DNA from: Paenibacillus sp. 1781tsa1
Lineage (GTDB): Bacteria; Bacillota; Bacilli; Paenibacillales; Paenibacillaceae
DNA length: 64,000 nt
Assembly (NCBI RefSeq): GCF_024159265.1
Contig: NZ_JAMYWY010000001.1
Span: 3,658,001 to 3,722,000 of the forward strand
Direction of reading: 5' to 3'
The notes under the pieces are model-generated. The model made no database searches. It was not told the origin of the DNA and was given only the letters and a program-made list of their open reading frames with translations. Below, in pieces: positions 8,575 through 17,194 of this stretch. Positions within the stretch are counted from its first letter, which is position 1. Every line of letters begins with the position of its first letter. A program made the position numbers and the translations under genes.

Positions 8575-9060
8575 ATGAAATTGTCAGATCTGGAAGGAGA
8601 CATGGTCGGTCCGAGTGAATTTTTGGATCAACCGGTATCGCAGGATCTAATCCTTGAGTTGCTCAATCACGCCGTATGGGCGCCAAATGATGGACTCCGA
8701 GAGCCGTGGCGATTTATATTTGCTGATAACCGATATGGGGACATCATGCAGGGATTGCAGGAGCGGGCCCCTGCGTATCTTCTGGTCTTGGTGAAAACAG
8801 AGGCTGATCAACATAAGCAGGAAGAGGATTTTGCAGCGGTCTGCTGCCTCATTCAGAATTTCCGCTTGTTGGCTCATGAGCAGAGTCTGGGTGTGCGCTG
8901 TACATTGCATGACTGGATGTACGACTCGAGCCGTACTGAAGTGTTTGGTGTACTGAGTAACGAGCGTATTGCTGCAGTTCTAGAATTGGGATACGGTGCA
9001 AATCAGTGGAAAGGAACTGCTAATTTTCCTGAGACTCAACTTCATTTTGAACTTCTCTAG
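8575..9060 (+). CDS. Short nitroreductase-like protein lacking the N-terminal arginine motif
   Basis: A 161-residue protein starting at 8575 behind GAGGAGG. The fold is recognisable (AVWAPNDGLREPWRF, FAAVCCLIQNFRLLAHEQSLG, ERIAAVLELGYG). However, where family members have an RRSxR element to hold the FMN phosphate, this protein has VGPSEFLDQPV. It may be a non-catalytic or regulatory partner of the preceding nitroreductase, or it may use flavin differently. Nitroreductases are obligate dimers with flavin sites at the interface, so a heterodimer is structurally reasonable, but this is inference. A terminator follows 15 nt after the stop. Confidence 0.75.
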   Translation: MKLSDLEGDMVGPSEFLDQPVSQDLILELLNHAVWAPNDGLREPWRFIFADNRYGDIMQGLQERAPAYLLVLVKTEADQHKQEEDFAAVCCLIQNFRLLAHEQSLGVRCTLHDWMYDSSRTEVFGVLSNERIAAVLELGYGANQWKGTANFPETQLHFELL

Positions 9061-9074
9061 GGTGGTTTTCATTG

Positions 9075-9100
9075 AAGTCGCTTTTTTAGCGGCTTTTTTT
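9075..9100 (+). terminator. Rho-independent terminator of MarR-nitroreductase operon
   Basis: An eight-base stem AAGTCGCT/AGCGGCTT with one G-T pair is followed by a run of T, directly after the stop codon of the second nitroreductase gene. Confidence 0.8.
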
Positions 9101-9145
9101 ATTTTATCGACCACGTTTTTGACCGTGTTGATCTTTTTTGAAAGC

Positions 9146-9174
9146 TTGACAAAGTCACAACGTTTATATATAAC
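9146..9174 (+). promoter_or_regulatory. Sigma-A promoter of VOC gene
   Basis: TTGACA (9146-9151), a 17-nt spacer and TATAAC (9169-9174), about 50 nt before the VOC start codon. The -10 box is inside the palindromic operator. Confidence 0.7.
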
Positions 9175-9201
9175 TAAATTAGTTATAACCATTATGGTTA
9201 T
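9169..9201. promoter_or_regulatory. Double palindromic operator over the VOC promoter
   Basis: Two nearly perfect palindromes share their edge. One is at 9169-9187 (9-base arms TATAACTAA/TTAGTTATA, one central base) and the other at 9185-9201 (8-base arms ATAACCAT/ATGGTTAT, one central base). They cover the -10 box and the start region, a layout expected for repression. The convergent Rrf2 regulator is the natural candidate. Confidence 0.6.
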
Positions 9202-9226
9202 ATTTAAAATCAAATTGGAGGTTATC

Positions 9227-9589
9227 ATGAAAATTATAAATCATTTTATCCCCGTTTTTACCGAGCAACTGGAGTTAACCGTTGCATATTATGAATCTCT
9301 TGCTAATCGAACTATGGATCGAACGTGGAATATTCCCGAGGCTGGCTTATCTTTAGCCACAGTATATCCTTACGTCATTGTATCGGGAAGTCCAGAGGCC
9401 TTGGAGCCCGCTAGATCACTTCGAGCAGTGGTGTATGTCGATTCCATGGACGAATTGAAGGTAGAACTAACAAAACAAAATACCCCTATCGTAAGAGATC
9501 AGCATGGTCCTATTGGTCCAAGCGTTTTTGTTCAACATCCTGATGGTAGTTTTATTGAATATGTTGAGCCTGCGGAAGCTTCTGTCTGA
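9227..9589 (+). CDS. VOC-superfamily (glyoxalase/bleomycin-resistance-like) protein
   Basis: A 120-residue protein. The ATG at 9227 is preceded by TTGGAGG. It has the beta-alpha-beta-beta-beta pattern of a VOC domain, with H6 (INHFIPV) and E111 (PDGSFIEYVEP) in the usual metal-ligand positions. VOC proteins act as glyoxalases, dioxygenases or antibiotic-sequestering proteins; the substrate cannot be told here. The gene is transcribed from its own strong promoter with a double operator and is convergent with an Rrf2 regulator, sharing a terminator. A role in resistance or detoxification is therefore plausible but inferred. Confidence 0.8.
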   Translation: MKIINHFIPVFTEQLELTVAYYESLANRTMDRTWNIPEAGLSLATVYPYVIVSGSPEALEPARSLRAVVYVDSMDELKVELTKQNTPIVRDQHGPIGPSVFVQHPDGSFIEYVEPAEASV

Positions 9590-9617
9590 ATTGGTGCAAA
9601 ATCAAAGAATACAAAAT

Positions 9618-9643
9618 AAGCTGCTCCATTAGAGGAGCAGCTT
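9618..9643. terminator. Bidirectional terminator between VOC and Rrf2 genes
   Basis: A perfect 10-base stem AAGCTGCTCC/GGAGCAGCTT with loop ATTAGA, flanked by A/T-rich sequence on both sides (CAAAATAA and TTATTTTG). It is suited to both convergent genes. Confidence 0.75.
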
Positions 9644-10077
9644 TATTTTGTATTTGACTTTATCCGTAGTTGCTCCACAATTTGAGCTAGGGTAACAGAA
9701 GCGAGTTCATGCTCCATAGCCTTCTGTGCATTAGAGAATTGGGGTAATAGAATGGATTCAATGTTCACTCCTACAGAACAATTTGGGTCAGTATCCTTGT
9801 GAATTTTGAAAAGCTGATTTTCATCCACAGATTCGACTGCTTGGAAAATACTCAGTAGGGTTAGTTTTTCAGGAGATATCAGAAGAGAGGCCCCCGCAAC
9901 TCCTGGTTTTGTATCAATATAACCTGCTTTTTTGAGCTGAGCCATAATCCTTCTAATGACTACAGGATTACTATTGATGCTACGCGCAATTCGATCGCCT
10001 GTACTATATAGGGGGTCCAGCGAGATCATGGAAAGAATATGGACTGCCATCGAAAAGCGACTACTTATTTGTTTCAA
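9643..10077 (-). CDS. Rrf2-family transcriptional regulator (YwnA-like)
   Basis: 144 residues from a TTG start at 10077 (MKQISSRFSMAVHIL, the usual Rrf2 N terminus), 6-7 nt after AAGAAGGTGAG. A GTG at 10086 is an alternative that would overlap the ribosome site. The winged helix occupies about residues 10-65 (STGDRIARSINSNPVVIRRI, QLKKAGYI). The protein has only one cysteine (NCSVGVN), so it lacks the three-cysteine Fe-S cluster of IscR-type members and resembles the YwnA/CymR-like branch. Convergent with the VOC gene, whose promoter it may repress. A diverged partial copy of this gene is found in reverse near 4.4 kb. Confidence 0.88.
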   Translation of the reverse strand: MKQISSRFSMAVHILSMISLDPLYSTGDRIARSINSNPVVIRRIMAQLKKAGYIDTKPGVAGASLLISPEKLTLLSIFQAVESVDENQLFKIHKDTDPNCSVGVNIESILLPQFSNAQKAMEHELASVTLAQIVEQLRIKSNTK

Positions 10078-10100
10078 TCTACTCACCTTCTTTGCTGAAT

Positions 10101-10129
10101 AGTATAGTTTCTTTCAAAGAACAGGTCAA
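10101..10129 (-). promoter_or_regulatory. Promoter of the Rrf2 gene
   Basis: On the minus strand: TTGACC (10129-10124), a 17-nt spacer, TATACT (10106-10101). The spacer contains the palindrome TTCTTT-G-AAAGAA, a possible autoregulatory site. The remaining sequence up to 10303 shows no gene. Confidence 0.6.
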
Positions 10130-10303
10130 TCGACGGCTTCGTCACCAGGTAACAGAGTGGATATGAGGAATGTCAAAAACCACCCGCTATGAACTGCACC
10201 TCCAATCGTCAGAAAGTTTCCAACAACCGAGATACAGCTCACCGAGCGCGTGGTTATGATTTTCCTTTTCCTAATGAAAGGTAATGAATTTCTGCTTATG
10301 TTT

Positions 10304-13300
10304 CTATGGAAGAACAGTAATCACGATATCATCCACGAAAGCTGTGTTGTCCCCGGTTCCCGAAGTTGCCACAAACCGGATTTGATGTTTTCCCGGCTTG
10401 ATGAGCTGAAAGGAATTCGTGGTGAACTCAGCATAAGCACCGCTTGTCGGTATAAATGAACCGAGCAACTGATCATCCACGTAGACATCAAACGACTGTT
10501 GCCCTCCAAAACTGCTCCGCTTCGCAGACTGAAATTGAATGGCGTAGTTGCCTGCTGGGAAAATCACCGATTGGCTGAACTCGCCCTGCTTGCCATTAAG
10601 GGTCTGCAAGTATGCAGCTTGCGTGCCTTCAGGTGCGTTGGAAGCACCGAACACACTGCCATTGCGAATTCGGCCTGCATTGTTTTTGAAGCTCCAGCCG
10701 TCACCGCTTGCCACTGCTACTCCGTTCTGGGACGTGACGGTCGGACTTTCGAATCCGCCATGTTGCAGAACGGCATAGTCAGGAACGGCAACCTTTTCTA
10801 TGGAAACCTGATCAATAAAGGTTGCACCTGTGCCTGTCCCTGTTGCGGAAAATAGAATCGTATGCGATCCAGGTTCAACGGTAAACCAATCCGTGGTGAA
10901 GGATGCGTAGGTGCTGCCGGACGGCATAATCGTTGCGACCGTTTGCCCATCCACTTCAATCTGCACCGGTTGAGCTTGCCCTGCATTCTGAGCAGCAGCT
11001 TTCAGGTTAATGACGTAGCTGCCTGCAGGAAACGTCAGCGACTGTTGAAATGAACCATGAACGCCATCCTGAATTCGAACAAATGCAGCCTGAACCCCGG
11101 CAGGTGCTGGAGTAGAAGTCATGCTGCTGCCACTTCGCAATATCCCCGCCTGATCATTAAAGCTCCATCCAGCAGTTATGCCACTCACCGTGCCCGATGG
11201 ATCAGTAACCACAGGTGACTCAAAGCTCGAATTGGTGATATAAGGGTCTTCCGGAGTCTGTGGTAACGTAATCCGTACATCATCGATAAAAGCCGTATTG
11301 TCACCTTCAGTCGTTGTGGCTACAAACTTGATCGTGTGTTTACCCCCAGCCGTCTCGAAGGGCTCCGTTCGGAAAGTTTGGAAGTTGCCGGATTCAGGCC
11401 GATACGAGCCAATGACCTGATCATCGAAATAGATGTCAAAGGACTGCGTGCCCCCAAAGCTGGTGCGTTTGGCCGCCTTGAACGACATTTGGTATGTTCC
11501 CGGCTTGAAATGGATCGACTGCCTTATCGTGCCGGAGACGCCACCATCCGTTTTCAGATAACCTGTCTGTACACCTTGAGGCGCAGCAGTAGCCTGGAAT
11601 GGACCGTTGTTATGCTGCACGCCGGAACGGCTGTCGAACACCCATCCGTTGGTCATGGGTCCCGGTCTGGCGGATGTGGTAGCCGGTTTTTCAAAACCAG
11701 CGTTGAAGAACGTGACCACAGGAAGCTCATCCGGTATTTCGGGGTTAACAAAGCAACGCTTGTCTACACCCGGAATCGGATCGCCCAGAATGGCACTTGT
11801 ACAGGCAACGCCGTTTTCCTGAATGGAATAATTAAATAATCCGTCTGCACCGTAAGCGACAACCGCTTTACCCTGAAAATAACACTCTCCGCCGTTTTCG
11901 ATCATGCACAGCTTATACCCGTCCGGTGCGCTGCTGATTTGTCCAATTTGATACAGGGAGGACACCGTGCCGGATGGTTGCAAGCCATCTTTGAATGCTT
12001 TGGCTTTGTAGAGTGCAAGCGAACCTTCGTTCAGAACAATCGGTCTGACATACAGGGAAGACTGGGCTGTAGGCTCGCTACCGTCTGTCGTGTACCGTAT
12101 TTGCGCTCCGCTCGTCGTTGTCTCCAGATAGAGCACTTCGGAGCTAGGGAATATGTGCCGATCCAGACTGAATGTTGGAACTTCAACTTTACCCGCCTGT
12201 GAAGAAGGCAGGACGCGTATGAGGGCGACGCCATACGCCGATGGATCGGCCGTGCTGGTTGCACGAACGGCAATCAACGTTTCATCCGTCACCTGAGGTG
12301 CCTGATAAACGCCGCTGCTGCTGTTAATGGTGCCGTTGTTTTGTCCAACCACGCTCCAAGTCACACTTCCGGTATTATCAATTACTTCTGCCCCAAGCGT
12401 GATGGAGTCACCTGAGCGAACCGTAGGATTAACTTCATCCAGCTTGACCTGGGTCTCGGCAGGTCGGGTCGTGTAGATGATCACATTGTAATCTCCATCC
12501 ACGTTGCTGTCTGTCAACGAATTCCCTCCTGGAAAAGTTGCTGCAACCGGAGGAAGAACCGCGTTGGCTTCTTGAACAATATCGTTGTTGTATACAAATT
12601 TGCGGAACGTTTGATTCACCGCAGTATCGCCAAAATTCAGCTTGATTTCTTTTTCCGTGCCGGCTTTGGTCTCCACAAGCACGGTATAATTGCCGTCGTC
12701 GCCTCTGAACGCCGCGGCGCGTACATCGGTCGAACCGCCCGTGTCCACAGCCAGAACCTCACTATGCTCAGGAATATAACGGTTCAGCATGCCTGCGATA
12801 TAAAATGTTTTGCGAGGGGTCAGCCCCAGAACAAGCGCATCCCACATCGTATATGTGCCGTTCGTTCCGCCGGTAGGATCATTGGTCCAAACCCCGTTTA
12901 ACTGCCACATGAGGGCTGATTTCACACCCATATTGGCGGTTTGGATGACCGAGTTCGCATATCCCGCATCCCAATTGCTCGCCTGATCATCTGCCCAGCC
13001 GAATTCGGTCAGGTGTAGCGGCTTGTCGCCAACATACCCTTTCCGCAGCGCAAAGGCGTTGCCGAGCCCTTCATACGATTCCCCATATACATGGAAGCTG
13101 TATCCATCGATGGCATCATCCGCATATTGCTTCATGTACTCAATCCAGGCCGGAGCGCCCGTCTCTTCAGGACCCCAGATTTCGATCAGATCGCGCAGAC
13201 CATCCGCAGTCAGCCTGGCACTCGTTTTATTCACCATTTCGGCATAATAAGCCTTCTGGTCACCGGGAGCCTCAAAGTCCCAACTGCCGTTCGGTTCGTT

Positions 13301-13906
13301 GTAAAACGTCAAATATTTCACATTGTCATAACCGCGGTTCAGTATCAACTCCTCCAGCAGGGCGGAGGCAGAAGCGGCATAAGCATCCAAATCGGCTGGC
13401 GCACTCGTCCATGGGTCAATGCCCGGTATTGTAAACCAGTCATGCACAGTTGATCCGACTTTCCAACCAAAGTTCAGCTCAATTTCGGTTCCGGCAGCCT
13501 TGAAGGCGTCGAGATATTTGTAGAAAGCTTTCATTTTTGCACTGTCCCACGTATAGGTTCCTTTCGCAGGTTCCATCCAGTCGATCTGAAACCACACTCT
13601 GGCCACCTTGGGCTGAATAGTCTGAATTCGCTTGTTGTCAACCTCCCAATGGGCTTCCGAATAGCCGTATTGAGTTTGCCCGGGCATGAGGGCGGTAGGA
13701 ATGGTGTTGACGCCGACGCCGAGAAAATCATCCTGAATCACATCACTCGTATCAATCGTAATCGTGTGGCTGGTACCGTTCAGATTCTGGTTCTGGTTCT
13801 GATTCGCGTAAATCAGGGAAGGAGCGGGAACAAACGAAGCGAGCATGGTGGATATAAGGAACGGAATTGCCCATCGTGAAGCTAAACGACCGGATCTACT
13901 TTTCAT
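10304..13906 (-). CDS. Secreted clan GH-A glycosidase with three tandem C-terminal carbohydrate-binding-like repeats
   Basis: A 1200-residue protein, start at 13906 after AAAGGAGAG. There is a signal peptide at about 1-34 (positively charged end, hydrophobic core, ...IYANQ). The TIM-barrel catalytic domain (about 45-390) has the clan GH-A acid/base in TFYNEPNG (E204) and the nucleophile in LHLTEFGW (E301). There follow a beta-sandwich, an Ig-like domain (about 500-580), a chitobiase-type FN3_7 segment (YTTDGSEP), a cysteine-containing segment (about 680-735) and three roughly 140-residue jelly-roll repeats to the C terminus. Each repeat has an FESP-like start, a sugar-binding-like face and FIDDV or FVDDI at the end. 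No S-layer or sortase anchor is visible. The CAZy family could not be fixed (GH39/GH5-like). It diverges from the GH140-two-component operon and is probably coregulated. Confidence 0.82.
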   Translation of the reverse strand: MKSRSGRLASRWAIPFLISTMLASFVPAPSLIYANQNQNQNLNGTSHTITIDTSDVIQDDFLGVGVNTIPTALMPGQTQYGYSEAHWEVDNKRIQTIQPKVARVWFQIDWMEPAKGTYTWDSAKMKAFYKYLDAFKAAGTEIELNFGWKVGSTVHDWFTIPGIDPWTSAPADLDAYAASASALLEELILNRGYDNVKYLTFYNEPNGSWDFEAPGDQKAYYAEMVNKTSARLTADGLRDLIEIWGPEETGAPAWIEYMKQYADDAIDGYSFHVYGESYEGLGNAFALRKGYVGDKPLHLTEFGWADDQASNWDAGYANSVIQTANMGVKSALMWQLNGVWTNDPTGGTNGTYTMWDALVLGLTPRKTFYIAGMLNRYIPEHSEVLAVDTGGSTDVRAAAFRGDDGNYTVLVETKAGTEKEIKLNFGDTAVNQTFRKFVYNNDIVQEANAVLPPVAATFPGGNSLTDSNVDGDYNVIIYTTRPAETQVKLDEVNPTVRSGDSITLGAEVIDNTGSVTWSVVGQNNGTINSSSGVYQAPQVTDETLIAVRATSTADPSAYGVALIRVLPSSQAGKVEVPTFSLDRHIFPSSEVLYLETTTSGAQIRYTTDGSEPTAQSSLYVRPIVLNEGSLALYKAKAFKDGLQPSGTVSSLYQIGQISSAPDGYKLCMIENGGECYFQGKAVVAYGADGLFNYSIQENGVACTSAILGDPIPGVDKRCFVNPEIPDELPVVTFFNAGFEKPATTSARPGPMTNGWVFDSRSGVQHNNGPFQATAAPQGVQTGYLKTDGGVSGTIRQSIHFKPGTYQMSFKAAKRTSFGGTQSFDIYFDDQVIGSYRPESGNFQTFRTEPFETAGGKHTIKFVATTTEGDNTAFIDDVRITLPQTPEDPYITNSSFESPVVTDPSGTVSGITAGWSFNDQAGILRSGSSMTSTPAPAGVQAAFVRIQDGVHGSFQQSLTFPAGSYVINLKAAAQNAGQAQPVQIEVDGQTVATIMPSGSTYASFTTDWFTVEPGSHTILFSATGTGTGATFIDQVSIEKVAVPDYAVLQHGGFESPTVTSQNGVAVASGDGWSFKNNAGRIRNGSVFGASNAPEGTQAAYLQTLNGKQGEFSQSVIFPAGNYAIQFQSAKRSSFGGQQSFDVYVDDQLLGSFIPTSGAYAEFTTNSFQLIKPGKHQIRFVATSGTGDNTAFVDDIVITVLP

Positions 13907-13985
13907 TTCAGCTCTCCTTTTTCATGGTTTACCGCAAGGGTTACTCCATGAGGTGGTTCATGTCAGTCGACTTGCGGCACTTAAA

Positions 13986-14000
13986 ATGATAGCGTTTACA
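13986..14000. promoter_or_regulatory. Candidate cre (CcpA) site, divergent glycosidase promoters
   Basis: ATGATAGCGTTTACA fits the cre consensus WTGNAANCGNWNNCW with one mismatch. It lies 80 bp upstream of the secreted glycosidase and in the shared control region of the divergent GH140 gene. Confidence 0.4.
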
Positions 14001-14013
14001 ATATAAGTCAGAT

Positions 14014-14081
14014 TTGAATTATCCATTGAAACAGTTGAAAAAATATCGGCTGAGGTTGAACAAAACGAAGCCGGGTTGAAC
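14014..14081. promoter_or_regulatory. Array of TTGAA(C) repeats between divergent genes
   Basis: TTGAA occurs at 14014, 14026, 14035, 14056 and 14076. The last three have similar flanks (RGTTGAAMRA) and spacings of 21 and 20 bp, two helical turns, as expected for direct-repeat binding by an AraC-type response regulator. A palindrome GTAAAGG-C-CCTTTAC is at 14093-14107. The rest of 13907-14219 shows no gene. Confidence 0.4.
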
Positions 14082-14219
14082 GATTCTGCTTGGTAAAGGC
14101 CCTTTACGAATACAAATGTGCATTTTATGCTTTCATTAGAGAGTGTTTCGTCAGAAACATGAAAATGATCGTCACTTGCAATGCCCATGGAACTGTAAAA
14201 ATAGGGAGGGTCTAATAAC

Positions 14220-15572
14220 ATGTCAACTAATCCATACTCTACCATCACTGCGCTTCAGGTTTCCGACACCGGTCGCTATCTGGAAACGTCGGAAGGAGTC
14301 CCTTTTTTCTGGCTCGGTGACACGGCTTGGGAACTTCTGCATCGTTTGAACCGGGAAGAGACTGAACTGTACCTTCGTACAAGGGCCAACCAGCGTTTCA
14401 CGGTCATTCAAACGGTGCTGCTGGCCGAGTTCAGCGGTACCACAACGGGCGATGCTCAAGGCAGACTGCCTTTTCATATGGACGAGAACGGTCAACCTGA
14501 ACCAATCCGTCCGGATACCGATGGACCTTACTCCTATTGGGATCATGTAGACGCTATGCTTCAACTTGCAGGCAATCTGGGTCTGTATGTTGCACTGCTC
14601 CCGACTTGGGGTGACAAGTTCAACAGGAAGTGGGGGAAAGGGCCAGAAATATTTTCACCGGAAACGGCCTTTGATTACGGAAAATGGCTGGGAGAGCGAT
14701 ACGCTGAATATCCTCAGATTATCTGGGTACTGGGGGGAGACCGTCCTCTGGAGACAAAGCGTCATTTCGCAATTGTCACGTCCATGGCACAGGGGCTGAA
14801 ACAAGGTGGTGCCCGGCAGCTAATGACGTTCCATCCACCGGGATGCGATTCATCTTCTCGCCAACTGCATGATGAGCCGTGGCTTGATTTCAACATGATT
14901 CAATCCGGACACGGGGAGCGGGAGATTACCAATGATAGACGTGTACAGCAAGATTATGAACGTAAGCCGGCGAAACCCACGCTTGATGCCGAGCCATGTT
15001 ACGAGGATATTCCTGTCGGCTTCAGGGGTGAACAAGGCTATTTCGATGCAGCAGATGTGAGGAAAGCTGCGTATTACGCTTTATTTGCTGGTGCGCTGGG
15101 TCATACGTATGGACACCATTCCATATGGTCAATGTACCAAGGTCCGCATGATCTCATGGAATCGAACAGCCAAGGGGATTATTTCATTATGTCCTGGCGG
15201 GAAGCACTGCATCGTCCTGGTGCGGAGCAGATGCGCCATGCGCGTGCATTACTCGAAGGGGAGCTGGGCCCGGATTGGAGACCCAATTCGAATCTGATTC
15301 ATCAGAACCGTGCAGGCGCAAATCATGCCGTAGCTGCGCAGAGTAAATATAACGCTTACATTTATCTGCCCAATGGCTTGTACGTCGATGTCGTCATGGG
15401 GTATATTGAGGGCAAGAAAGCAAATGCCATGTGGTTTTGCCCCAGAACAGGAGATACAACCAAGGTTTCTTCAGATTCAGATTCTACAATACCGAATCAA
15501 GGCATTAAACGTTTTGCAGCCCCAACCAGCGGAAGAGGGAATGACTGGATTTTGATTTTGAAGGGGGTCTAA
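14220..15572 (+). CDS. GH140 (DUF4038) apiosidase-like glycosidase
   Basis: A 450-residue protein of the usual family length, start behind GGGAGGG. N-terminal hallmark: VPFFWLGDTAWELLHRLNREE. The TIM-barrel (Apiosidase-like, PF13204-type) continues through WVLGGDRP and LDAEPCYEDIP, and the C-terminal 'collagen-binding' DUF4038-associated domain covers about residues 365-450 (ANAMWFCPRTG). The founder enzyme of GH140 releases D-apiose from rhamnogalacturonan II side chains; related proteins have other substrates. No signal peptide, so it acts in the cytoplasm on imported oligosaccharides. It is the first gene of a tight unit with the response regulator (3 nt apart). Confidence 0.82.
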   Translation: MSTNPYSTITALQVSDTGRYLETSEGVPFFWLGDTAWELLHRLNREETELYLRTRANQRFTVIQTVLLAEFSGTTTGDAQGRLPFHMDENGQPEPIRPDTDGPYSYWDHVDAMLQLAGNLGLYVALLPTWGDKFNRKWGKGPEIFSPETAFDYGKWLGERYAEYPQIIWVLGGDRPLETKRHFAIVTSMAQGLKQGGARQLMTFHPPGCDSSSRQLHDEPWLDFNMIQSGHGEREITNDRRVQQDYERKPAKPTLDAEPCYEDIPVGFRGEQGYFDAADVRKAAYYALFAGALGHTYGHHSIWSMYQGPHDLMESNSQGDYFIMSWREALHRPGAEQMRHARALLEGELGPDWRPNSNLIHQNRAGANHAVAAQSKYNAYIYLPNGLYVDVVMGYIEGKKANAMWFCPRTGDTTKVSSDSDSTIPNQGIKRFAAPTSGRGNDWILILKGV

Positions 15573-15575
15573 TGC

Positions 15576-17189
15576 ATGTATAAGGTGATGATCGTGGAGG
15601 ATGAAATGCTCGTTCGCATCGGACTAAAGAACTCCGTCGAATGGAGCAAATTCGGATTGGAGGTTACGGCCGATTTCCCGGATGGCCTGGCCGCATGGGA
15701 TTATTATGAGCGCGAGAAACCCGACGTGGTCATTACCGATATCAGTATGCCCAGAATGGATGGCATGGAGCTGATCTCCAACATCCGCAGGCAAGACAAA
15801 CATACACGCGTCATTGTGCTGTCATGTCTGGAAGAATTTGAATTGGCTCGCAAAGCACTGACACTGGATGTGTCCAGTTATATTCTTAAACTAACCATGA
15901 CCGAAGAAGAGATTGAGCAGGTACTAACAGGGGTCAGGGAAGAGCTGGATCAGCAGCATATTATCCTACCTCAATCGCAAAAGACAGGGACGGCGTCTCC
16001 GGATATGGAGCTTGTGAAGGAAAAGATGTTTAAAGATTTTATGTTCTATCGCATCTTCTCAACGCAGGAATTCGCCAGGTTCGTCTCGGAGAGCGGTCTG
16101 CGTCTTTCGCCCGTTCGTCTCGTCGTGTGTGTAATGGAAGTGGACCGATATGCCTCGCTCAAGGAACGTTTTCGGGATGAACACGGCCACTTAGTCAAGA
16201 TGTCGCTGTTAAACATTTTAAGCGAGATCATGTCAGGTTATAAACGGGGAGAGGCGGTTCAGATCAACGACCGGCATTACGCGCTTGTGTTGCATTATGC
16301 CGATATATTGTCCGAACAATCCATCGTGCAGGAACTTCGGCAGTTGCTCGAACATGTTCAGGATACGATCCGTCATTATTTCAACAGTACCGTTTCGTTC
16401 GGGATCAGCAGCATCAATGGGGGATATGACTCGCTGCCGAGACAATACGCCGAGGCACAACGCGCGTTACAGCGTAAATTCATCACCGGTCCCGGACAAC
16501 ATCATCAAGGAACAGGGCGTGCAGACCATTCGGGCGTGCTTGAACGACTTGAACGGCTTCGAAGTCATACACCTCTTCGGGAATTGCTTCCGTCGCTCAA
16601 ACAGAAAGAATACGATGAATTCCTGGATGAGATTGAACGCGGCATGAACGAAGAGCGAAAATCAATGGAGATCACCATTTACCAGTTTGTACAGTGGATT
16701 AATACGAATGTATATGATCATAACAATGAAAAAACGCTGCTGCTTAGCATGACCGAAAAGTTGGAAATCTGTGACACGATGCCGGATATGCTTGACCAGG
16801 TCGTTATCTATATTGACACGTTGGTTGATTTAATTCGCAAGCGCTTACAAATGAGTGATGAGATTACCCGCGCCATTGAGTACATCAAACGTCATTATAC
16901 CGAAAACATCAGTCTCCAGATGGTTGCAGACCATGTAGGTCTAAGCATGGGGTATCTCAGCAACCTGTTCCGGAGAGAGCTGCAGATCACTTATATTGAT
17001 TATGTGAACCGTTATCGGATTGAACGTGCCAAGGACCTGCTTGCCCAAAATCAACTGCGCTCTTCCGATGTGCCGGCTCTGGTCGGCTTTTCGCCCGAGT
17101 ATACGTATTTTAGCAAGGTATTCAAAAGAATCACGGGTCTTAATCCGAACGAATATCGGCGCCAAACGACGCTCAAAGACAGAGGGTGA
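15576..17189 (+). CDS. AraC-type response regulator (YesN-like), locus A
   Basis: A 537-residue protein. The receiver domain is residues 1-125, with the acidic pocket (VEDE) and phospho-acceptor D55 (VVITDISMPRMDG). A middle region of about 300 residues carries a degenerate GGDEF-like/linker segment. The C-terminal AraC double helix-turn-helix (about 435-535) ends with the family signature SPEYTYFSKVFKRITGLNPNEYR (split by eye; motif FSKVFK...G.NP.EYR). It overlaps operonically with GH140 upstream and the kinase 5 nt downstream. Expected role: activation of the locus A glycosidase and ABC operons when the kinase senses an extracellular saccharide. TTGAA-type repeats at two promoters are candidate targets. 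Confidence 0.9.
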   Translation: MYKVMIVEDEMLVRIGLKNSVEWSKFGLEVTADFPDGLAAWDYYEREKPDVVITDISMPRMDGMELISNIRRQDKHTRVIVLSCLEEFELARKALTLDVSSYILKLTMTEEEIEQVLTGVREELDQQHIILPQSQKTGTASPDMELVKEKMFKDFMFYRIFSTQEFARFVSESGLRLSPVRLVVCVMEVDRYASLKERFRDEHGHLVKMSLLNILSEIMSGYKRGEAVQINDRHYALVLHYADILSEQSIVQELRQLLEHVQDTIRHYFNSTVSFGISSINGGYDSLPRQYAEAQRALQRKFITGPGQHHQGTGRADHSGVLERLERLRSHTPLRELLPSLKQKEYDEFLDEIERGMNEERKSMEITIYQFVQWINTNVYDHNNEKTLLLSMTEKLEICDTMPDMLDQVVIYIDTLVDLIRKRLQMSDEITRAIEYIKRHYTENISLQMVADHVGLSMGYLSNLFRRELQITYIDYVNRYRIERAKDLLAQNQLRSSDVPALVGFSPEYTYFSKVFKRITGLNPNEYRRQTTLKDRG

Positions 17190-17194
17190 CATGA

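Noticed and set aside
11336..11839. Long frame antisense to the secreted glycosidase
   Set aside because: Shadow of a real gene in the opposite strand; no ribosome site or recognisable motif.
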